A stretch of 64,000 nt of DNA. It comes from an uncultured Saprospiraceae bacterium. GTDB lineage: Bacteria; Bacteroidota; Bacteroidia; Chitinophagales; Saprospiraceae. The position numbers and the translations under genes are program-made. The notes beneath the pieces were generated by a model. That model made no database searches, had not been told where the DNA came from, and was given only the letters and a program-made list of their open reading frames with translations. Location: assembly GCA_937924805.1 (NCBI GenBank), contig CALDTZ010000004.1:62001-126000 (forward strand). The letters are read 5' to 3'. Each line of letters starts with the position of its first letter. Position 1 is the stretch's first letter. Shown here piece after piece: positions 58,601-64,000 of the stretch.

Positions 58601-60091
58601 TTTCCACATCTGTATATTATGTCCCCAACTCTGATTTGATGTCCATATTTGGCTTATAAAATAATCCGTAAAATTTTGAATATCCATTTGGTTTTCTATC
58701 GCTTCAAAATGGTTTGGTATCGTTAGATCTTCATCAAAAAGATCAAATAGTAAGTGAAAATCAATACTGTCTCCCTCTTCGACAATGCCATTATTTTCTA
58801 TTAAATCGTATTCACCTTTTAAAAAACCAAAATTATCTTCAATAAATCGTTCATCGATTCTTGATCGAATATTGTGAATACCTAAATAGTCCCCATTTAT
58901 AAAAACAATACTAGGTTTAAAACCCATTTTTTCAAGATCCATATATCCATTTGTCAAATGTTGACATAGCCCATCTCGAAAAAGCGTAGAACTCCAATCA
59001 CTACCCGAAGCACGAAGTGTAAAATTGTCAAACTTGTTGCGATCTCGATCAAAAAACAAGGGATAGTCTAGGTGATTTTTGTCGTAGTCGTTATCAAAAT
59101 AGATTCCTAACATTTTTTGAGGTAGTTCCCATGAATTCAATCCATTAACTCTAGTCCCTGCTAGCTCATTGAATGCAGATCGATCACTTCGGTCATTTTC
59201 AAAAAGCTCAATATTTATAGGGTATTCCCATGTAGGTTTGAAATCTTGAACATATAGCCCTATTTCTGGATCCCAAAAATAATCGGGATCAGTACTTAAT
59301 GAAACGACTGGAAGTTTTCGAGCTTCTAGATTTTCATCAATAAAATAGGAATGCGTTATCGTTTTTCCGGTAATGAAATTTTGTTGAAATACTGCGGCTC
59401 TTAGAATAGTCGTTTCTTGAATATTTATAGGCCCACTATAAGAAGGGCTATCTTCAGTCGGGAATGACCCGTCCAATGTATATCGAATTTCACCATCGAT
59501 CGTTGATAAATGTACCATTTGTGGTGTGCCATAGAATCCTCCCTTATTGTCAAAATAGGTTTGATAAAAAGTAATGCCGTCATAAGCATGTGTAGTATTA
59601 GATGCTCCAGGCGTAGGTTCGGTAAAATATCCAAGATCGGAGGCACCATCATTAACCCTTCCCATGGAGACATTTGTTTTTTGATGCTTGAAGATGATAT
59701 TGTTTAAAAGAGTAGTATCGGAATCATATAGGCCTATTTCTTCACCGGCTTTTGTTAGTTTAAATGGAGTATGAATACCTGTGTTTTTACCATCTAACCA
59801 AACCAATAAAAAGGTATTAGCACCAATTATAGTGTCAGGAAACATCCATTTTGTAGGGTTGTTGAGGTTGTCTGTTAAAAAATAGCCATTTAGTGATATT
59901 GGGTCATTAAAATCATTAAACAATTCAACCCAATCGCCAGATTCCCCAAAATCTGCGTCATCAATAACAGATGAGTTTGATGCCATCCATTCATTAATAT
60001 ATAATTGACTATCTGCGGAAGAGGAAAGAAACAAACAAATCAATATTAATGAGGAGGTTAATATTTGTTTGTTTGGAATACTAAAAATCAT
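55610..60091 (-). CDS. Large secreted CotH-kinase/lamin-tail protein with T9SS sorting domain
   Basis: 1493 residues, signal peptide MIFSIPNKQILTSSLILICL. Domains: lamin-tail (about 30-160, YINEWMASN...GDWVELFN); chitobiase-like beta domain (about 175-250, IRYTLDGSFPT); CotH kinase-like (about 254-625, LRASGSDWSSTLFRDGL, GDYLGIHNIRSRIDERF, WRWIMQDFDRGFSG); beta sandwich resembling carbohydrate-binding modules (about 710-870, DDGAVVYLNGNELLR); right-handed beta-helix (about 925-1235); second lamin-tail (about 1270-1375); type A T9SS signal (about 1417-1493). CotH domains phosphorylate proteins in spore coats and secreted effectors. Its role here, probably on the cell surface, is unknown. Confidence 0.9.
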   Translation of the reverse strand: MIFSIPNKQILTSSLILICLFLSSSADSQLYINEWMASNSSVIDDADFGESGDWVELFNDFNDPISLNGYFLTDNLNNPTKWMFPDTIIGANTFLLVWLDGKNTGIHTPFKLTKAGEEIGLYDSDTTLLNNIIFKHQKTNVSMGRVNDGASDLGYFTEPTPGASNTTHAYDGITFYQTYFDNKGGFYGTPQMVHLSTIDGEIRYTLDGSFPTEDSPSYSGPINIQETTILRAAVFQQNFITGKTITHSYFIDENLEARKLPVVSLSTDPDYFWDPEIGLYVQDFKPTWEYPINIELFENDRSDRSAFNELAGTRVNGLNSWELPQKMLGIYFDNDYDKNHLDYPLFFDRDRNKFDNFTLRASGSDWSSTLFRDGLCQHLTNGYMDLEKMGFKPSIVFINGDYLGIHNIRSRIDERFIEDNFGFLKGEYDLIENNGIVEEGDSIDFHLLFDLFDEDLTIPNHFEAIENQMDIQNFTDYFISQIWTSNQSWGHNIQMWKPKAEGSKWRWIMQDFDRGFSGAGNNLLDYFTTDNSSYNWARKPLRKMLENENYQSYFIHRFNDHLYTTFHPKRIKTEIKKYHSTIAQEIPYHVERWSGTESDYGDGIESVSFWEDEVQDLSNFAQDRLGNVFDDLQERFNLSSTSTLSLSNIPSDGGTIEINTLPVPEPFWSGLYTENLPITLTARPAIGYVFKGWSLATFETIISLQSEWKYLDNGSNLGDAWRYIHFDDSTWSNGKAQLGYGDGDENTVVSYGGDPSNKHITTYFRKEIMVENINNFGDQLMITLLKDDGAVVYLNGNELLRANMPTGGINFQTQASQYAEENEYEQFQIQTDGFEVGKNVIAVEIHQFEKTSSDISFDLKASVVSSSPNGLFTSNPVLQTTLTNDTFFVANYTQIEPCLLPRTIVNNTTLTKECSPYFATSTVQVIEGVTLTIEAGVDVLFPTGANLIINGNIQVKGIESDPVQFKKMDNHESWGSILIENSTSPSLIQWAQISNASKGPHPLYHNAAISCFYGDLDIDHCTIEDVFSNPIIAYYSDIKVTNSDIQSDVTGDLINIKYGKGRVENCKLKGNNQVDTDAIDFDEVQNGVIKENKIVDFFGFNSDGIDLGEESTNVLIRRNYIHNCADKGISIGQRSLAKIDNNTIMNCSQGIAVKDLSQVEIDQTTFYSTALPIACFEKNVGLGGGRAVVTNSLFSNAALAPIFSDEKSEILVSFSLSDTDTLLSNNNVHGHPHFENPTFQDFHLMANSEAIGVGIGEVNIGTNFHTYGNKPSLMISGINYAPLGDTNAEFVALFNPRLTTINLEGYAISEGIEHVFTNGEIGPQETIYLVKDLALFSNINHQKFQWTSGRLSNSGEKIILKDPHGIIVDHVTYDNKFPWPFSADGGGDYLQLLSPNLDNHFAESWEGATLVSTIEEIPIELKIYPNPSENQITIESMNTPIFRIELFDAIGRRMANSIYKNGTNKVLYSLQGIPGSYFFIKVNNTTTKGIIKI

Positions 60092-60184
60092 GGATCAATC
60101 TTTAAGATTATTTAAAATTAGTCATTAAACCGTTAATTTTTTGATAAAAGAAATTCAATGGTGGACTTTGGTAAATGACCCATG

Positions 60185-60192
60185 TAAATTTG
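60185..60192 (+). promoter_or_regulatory. Candidate -7 box of the DsbD-alpha gene
   Basis: TAAATTTG matches TAnnTTTG, 20 bases before the ATG at 60212. A TTTG at 60167-60170 is only 14 bases away, shorter than the ideal spacing. Confidence 0.35.
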
Positions 60193-60211
60193 TCTTTCAA
60201 CATATATTTTT

Positions 60212-60658
60212 ATGAGATTATCTATTTTTATTGCCTCTATCCTTTTATTTTCTTCTTCATTATTCGCTCAGAAAACGCCTGTCAAATGGACGATGAATAT
60301 TGAAGAAACAGAAAAAACGCAAATAGTTGAAGTTGTTTTAACAGCGAATATCGAAGATACATGGCACATATATTCTAGGGAAACGGAAGAAGATGGCCCG
60401 ATTCCTACAGAGCTAATATTTGAATCATCTGATGATTTTGAGCTTATTGGCACATATAGTGAATCTAAAAAACCTCATACAGAATTTAGTGATTTATTTG
60501 AAATAAATGTTTCTTCTTTTTCGGATGAAGTACAACTCATTCAGAAAGTAAAAATATTAAATCCTACAGGGAAGATTGATGCGACGGTTCGATTTATGTG
60601 TTGTTCTGGTAATCAATGTTTACCACCAAACGATGTAAGAATGTCTGCCGATTTCTAA
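60212..60658 (+). CDS. Stand-alone DsbD alpha-domain protein, periplasmic
   Basis: 148 residues, signal peptide MRLSIFIASILLFSSSLFAQ, then a single DsbD N-terminal (alpha) immunoglobulin-like domain: TPVKWTMNIEETEK, IEDTWHIYSRETEEDGPIPT and the active cysteines in FMCCSGNQCLPPNDV. In DsbD this domain takes electrons from the membrane part and passes them to periplasmic thioredoxin-like proteins. Here it is a separate protein 65 bases before a full DsbD with two more such domains, so it is probably an extra electron acceptor. Both genes carry separate signal peptides. Confidence 0.87.
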   Translation: MRLSIFIASILLFSSSLFAQKTPVKWTMNIEETEKTQIVEVVLTANIEDTWHIYSRETEEDGPIPTELIFESSDDFELIGTYSESKKPHTEFSDLFEINVSSFSDEVQLIQKVKILNPTGKIDATVRFMCCSGNQCLPPNDVRMSADF

Positions 60659-60723
60659 ATATGTCTATTTATTTCGTTTACTCCTATCTAATTCCTAGTT
60701 TCGTATCTGATTAAATTAATATT

Positions 60724-63243
60724 ATGCGGTCATTCCTAAGTATTCTTAGCTTATTTCTTTTTAGTTTTTCTCTTTCGGGACAAGTTTTAGATCCTGTTAA
60801 ATGGACGATCGAGTCAAAAAAAGTTGATGACACGACCTTCGACTTGGTATTTACGGCCAAAATGGAAAAGACTTGGACGGTGTATTCTCAATATACTGGA
60901 GATGATGGTCCTTTACCGACCATGATAGAATATGATGATTTAGGGAATGTAAAACTGGATGGAAAAGCAACAGAGAAAGGGCATAAAAAGTCCGGCCCAG
61001 ATCCTTTGTTCGATGGTGTAACTGTGGTAAAATACCTTGATGATGAACCTTTTGAAATTACACAGCGAATAAAAACCACAGATCTTTCAAAACCGATTGT
61101 AGGTTATCTAACCTTTATGACCTGCGATGCTACAAGGTGTTTGCCTCCAAAAGATGTAGATTTTTCTATTGACTTGACAAAAGCTACTGCAAGTACGAAT
61201 ACAAAAAACACAACGGCTGGGGCTTCTAGTTTTGGTTCAGTTGAAGGCGTTGATTCGGCGAAAAAGAAATCTAAAAAAGTATTAAATCCTGTTTCATGGA
61301 AACTTGATATCGAAGATCTAGGGAATAAAGAATTTAATATTGTTTATACTGCAAGTATTGAAAAGAATTGGACGGTATATTCGCAATTTACGTCCGATAA
61401 TGGACCCGTTCCTACCATTCTTGAGTTTGAAGATTTGGGTGGAGCTGAATTAATAGGCAAAAGCGAAGAATTTGGTCATAAGAAAGAAGGTCCAGATGCT
61501 TTGTTTGACGGAGTTAACGTAATAAAATATTTAGATGACGAAAACTTTGTAATTAAACAAAAAGTAAAAGCTGGAAAAGGCCCTATAAAAGGCTACTTGA
61601 CATATATGACTTGTGATGCATCGAGATGTTTACCACCAACAGATGTAGATTTTTATTTTGATCTTCAAAATGGAATAGCTGCTAACAAAATGCCTGCTGC
61701 AAAAGCGGATGTTGGTATGAATATAAAGGGTGATGTTTTTAATCAAAAAATAGAAAGTATTTTCAATAGTTTTAATGCCCCTGTATCTGATTGTGGTGAA
61801 GTTGCAGAAATCAAATCTAAAAGTATGTGGGGTATTTTTATTGGCGGTTTTTTAGGTGGTCTCGCGGCGATCTTATTGCCTTGCATATTTCCAATGATCC
61901 CAATTACTGTAAGTTTCTTTACCAAAGATACAAAGACAAAAGGGTGGGTAAATGGGCTTATTTACGGCTTATCTATCATCGTTATTTTTGTTGGAATTGG
62001 AATGTTGGTGACAGCATTGCTTGGTCCTGAAGCACTCAATAAGCTTTCCACTAGTTGGATCGCGAATACCATATTTTTTGTGATTTTTGTCGCTTTTGCT
62101 ATTTCCTTTTTTGGATATTTTGAAATTGCTTTACCAGCTTCATGGTCGACAAAAACCGATAGCATGGCGGATAAAGGTGGTCTTTTAGGTACCTTTTTTA
62201 TGGCAGCAACCTTAGCCATCGTTTCATTTTCATGTACAGGTCCGATCATCGGATCTGCATTAGTTCAGGTCGCTAGTCAAGGAAGTTATATAGGACCTGC
62301 AGTCGTTATGTTTGGTTTCTCTTTGGCATTGGCAATTCCATTTGGATTATTTGCTGCTTTTCCATCGTTATTGAATTCATTGCCGAGGTCTGGAGGTTGG
62401 ATGACATCAGTGAAAGTTATTTTAGGGTTTTTAGAATTAGCCCTGGCTCTTAAGTTCTTATCTGTAGCAGATATGACAAGTCATTGGGGATTCTTGAGAT
62501 ACGAGTTGTTTTTAGGACTTTGGGTAATTATTTTCTTTTGTATGGCCTTGTATCTAATGGGATATATTCGATTCCCTCATGATAGTAAACTGCAAAAAAT
62601 AGGACCTTTACGATGGGGTTTTATTGCATTGACATTAGGTATGTCCGTTTATTTAGCGATGGGTTTTACTTATAATGACGCAACAAAAACGTACAATACA
62701 CCTAAATTAACAAGTGGATTAGCTCCACCAGCAACATACAACTTTTTCCTTTCAAAGCCTGAACTTGATCAAAGTATCAAAGCTAAGTATAGTTCATATA
62801 CTAAGTGTGCTAATAACATTAATTGCTTTAAAGACTATTATGATGGAGTAGCTTACGCAAATGAAGTAAATAAACCGATGTTGATTGATTTTACAGGGTA
62901 TGGATGTGTAAACTGTAGAAAAACGGAAGAGCACATCTGGGTTAATGAAGAAGTACGTAAAATGTTGAATGAAGATTATATCTTGGTTTCACTTTATGTT
63001 GATGATCGAGAAAAATTAGATAAAACATACCTTTCGACTAGACCTGGTTATAAAATAAGAAATGTAGGTAATAAATGGACGGATTTTCAAGTAGTAAATT
63101 TTGAAAACAATGCGCAACCGTTATATATTCCTATGTCTAAAGACCAACAAGTTTTATTGAAACCAAGACCATATAAAGAAGGGATTGAACCATATATTGA
63201 TTTCCTAAAATGTGGACTTAAAGCAAATGCTTCAATAAACTGA
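60724..63243 (+). CDS. dsbD: Thiol:disulfide interchange protein DsbD with two alpha domains
   Basis: 839 residues with signal peptide. Two alpha domains in tandem (about 22-150 and 187-322) each end in the same active-site pattern: FMTCDATRCLPPKDV and YMTCDASRCLPPTDV. The membrane part (about 366-660, eight helices) contains LLPCIFPMIPITV and SFSCTGPIIGSALV, with the two redox cysteines. A C-terminal thioredoxin domain has GYGCVNCRKTEE near residue 730. It carries reducing power from cytosolic thioredoxin to the periplasm. E. coli DsbD has one alpha domain. It overlaps the convergent O-antigen ligase gene by 12 bases. Confidence 0.93.
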   Translation: MRSFLSILSLFLFSFSLSGQVLDPVKWTIESKKVDDTTFDLVFTAKMEKTWTVYSQYTGDDGPLPTMIEYDDLGNVKLDGKATEKGHKKSGPDPLFDGVTVVKYLDDEPFEITQRIKTTDLSKPIVGYLTFMTCDATRCLPPKDVDFSIDLTKATASTNTKNTTAGASSFGSVEGVDSAKKKSKKVLNPVSWKLDIEDLGNKEFNIVYTASIEKNWTVYSQFTSDNGPVPTILEFEDLGGAELIGKSEEFGHKKEGPDALFDGVNVIKYLDDENFVIKQKVKAGKGPIKGYLTYMTCDASRCLPPTDVDFYFDLQNGIAANKMPAAKADVGMNIKGDVFNQKIESIFNSFNAPVSDCGEVAEIKSKSMWGIFIGGFLGGLAAILLPCIFPMIPITVSFFTKDTKTKGWVNGLIYGLSIIVIFVGIGMLVTALLGPEALNKLSTSWIANTIFFVIFVAFAISFFGYFEIALPASWSTKTDSMADKGGLLGTFFMAATLAIVSFSCTGPIIGSALVQVASQGSYIGPAVVMFGFSLALAIPFGLFAAFPSLLNSLPRSGGWMTSVKVILGFLELALALKFLSVADMTSHWGFLRYELFLGLWVIIFFCMALYLMGYIRFPHDSKLQKIGPLRWGFIALTLGMSVYLAMGFTYNDATKTYNTPKLTSGLAPPATYNFFLSKPELDQSIKAKYSSYTKCANNINCFKDYYDGVAYANEVNKPMLIDFTGYGCVNCRKTEEHIWVNEEVRKMLNEDYILVSLYVDDREKLDKTYLSTRPGYKIRNVGNKWTDFQVVNFENNAQPLYIPMSKDQQVLLKPRPYKEGIEPYIDFLKCGLKANASIN

Positions 63244-64000
63244 TGATTCTTTCTTTTGTAGCATATAAGCTATTCCGCTAAGGGTAAAAAAGAGAAAAAG
63301 TGCAATAGGTTGATAACGTTCAAGGGTGTTTTCAACCAAGCATGAAACAAGAATGATGAGTTGAAATAAGATAAAAATTCCTTCCCATTGGTATCTAAAA
63401 TACCATATTGGTCCAAAGATCCCAATGAGGAAAATGAATAACCCTATGATACCTGTTCCTGTTAGGTAAAACATAAATTGATTATGAGGGTATTTTCTGC
63501 TATCGCTATTAAATCTCATTTTATGAGATTTAATCATTTCATTTTCTAAATCGCCAATCCCTGTGCCCAGAAATGGACTTTCTTTAATAAGCGGAATGGC
63601 CGCTTTGTAACTTAACAGACGTCCACCATCAGAATAGTGTTCGCCTTCTGCCTTCATCATTTGTTTAAAGTCGTGACGCACATAATGTACTTTCGTTTTG
63701 AAGCTATCAAGGGTAAAGTAGGCAGAAATAGGTGCTAACATTATCAGCCCAATTACGAAAGGAATAAATCTAGTTCTACCAATGGAGTGTAAATATTTGC
63801 CCCCCAAAACAGGTAAAGCTATATAAGTTAGAATTAATCCTGTTCGTACAGAAAGAATATGTTGAAACACAAATAAAAAGAGTAAAGCTGCTAAGAGTAC
63901 AGGTCTAAGATTATATTTTTTAATAGTAAAATTCTTAATCCATAAAACACCACTAATAATGATCGCAAGTGATATACAAATTGCATATTTTATGTGTTCC
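63232..64000 (-). CDS. O-antigen ligase-like membrane protein; 5' end beyond window
   Basis: The frame is open from base 64000 to the stop at 63232, so about 255 C-terminal residues are seen and the start lies outside. A GTG at 63870 is only internal; the upstream residues HIKYAICISLAIIISGVLW are clearly a further helix. Visible parts are HILSVRTGLILTYIALPVLG, the large periplasmic loop with SPFLGTGIGDLENEMIK and SRKYPHNQFMFYLTGTG, then several helices. This matches the Wzy_C/WaaL family, which joins glycan chains to lipid A-core or polymerises them. The exact substrate (O-antigen, exopolysaccharide or protein glycan) is unknown. Confidence 0.82.
   Translation of the reverse strand, partial: EHIKYAICISLAIIISGVLWIKNFTIKKYNLRPVLLAALLFLFVFQHILSVRTGLILTYIALPVLGGKYLHSIGRTRFIPFVIGLIMLAPISAYFTLDSFKTKVHYVRHDFKQMMKAEGEHYSDGGRLLSYKAAIPLIKESPFLGTGIGDLENEMIKSHKMRFNSDSRKYPHNQFMFYLTGTGIIGLFIFLIGIFGPIWYFRYQWEGIFILFQLIILVSCLVENTLERYQPIALFLFFTLSGIAYMLQKKESSVY

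Overview
The window looks like a chromosomal segment of an AT-rich member of the Bacteroidota, most plausibly a Saprospira- or Flavobacterium-like marine lineage. That assignment is inference from content. Four lines of evidence support it. There are secreted proteins with type IX secretion (T9SS) C-terminal sorting domains at 27116, 39195 and 55610. Families largely confined to this phylum are present: DUF4270, DUF4290, the 30-residue AURKAIP1/COX24-like basic peptide, and an Omp28-type protein. Promoters carry the TAnnTTTG -7 box, best seen at the tRNA-Asp gene with TTTG-N19-TACATTTG. MurA has the Cys-to-Asp active site. No insertion sequence, prophage, CRISPR array or rRNA was seen. One tRNA (Asp) is present.

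Layout. 1-4267: an edge-truncated heparinase-like lyase, homoserine kinase, a sulfotransferase remnant, a lipoprotein cytochrome c, a thioredoxin-fold protein and tRNA-Asp. 4268-9982: accA-dapA on the plus strand, then a tight minus-strand operon yicC-gmk-apaG-M14 peptidase. 9983-14504: HU, a TPR lipoprotein, a tiny basic peptide, RNase G, a MurG-like glycosyltransferase and pth. 14543-18136: four tightly packed genes (class V aminotransferase, VanZ-like, DinB-like, radical SAM/SPASM). 18348-26992: a TPR protein, a PorE-like TPR/PD40/OmpA protein, RlmD, a small unknown, an MtfA-like protein without HExxH, glpK and glpD. 27116-32231: an Omp28/T9SS protein, then an FAD oxidoreductase paired with a polytopic membrane ferredoxin. 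32235-40037, minus strand: a LytTR two-component pair with a candidate direct-repeat operator, dodecin, a TPR lipoprotein and a two-gene operon of secreted or outer-membrane proteins. 40236-54786: RNase R, a DUF819 transporter-like protein, a degenerate glycogen-synthase-like protein, DUF4270, glmS, DUF4290, murA, a polyprenyl synthase, a membrane protein, purQ, an MBL hydrolase and DUF1801. 54813-64000: YceI, a possible frameshifted gene remnant, a 1493-residue CotH/lamin-tail T9SS protein, two DsbD-related genes and an edge-truncated O-antigen ligase.

Most genes serve core metabolism and envelope building: lysine and threonine, fatty acid, purine, glycerol, amino-sugar and peptidoglycan precursors, isoprenoids, and RNA processing. 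The cell-surface part combines T9SS cargo, a PorE-like protein and periplasmic thiol reduction. I did not find a clear-cut new defence or mobile system. The most interesting leads are the LytTR operator plus its beta-propeller kinase, the FAD/membrane-ferredoxin pair, the four-gene radical SAM operon, the DsbD alpha-domain expansion, and two decayed-gene candidates (2631-2738 and 55390-55563).
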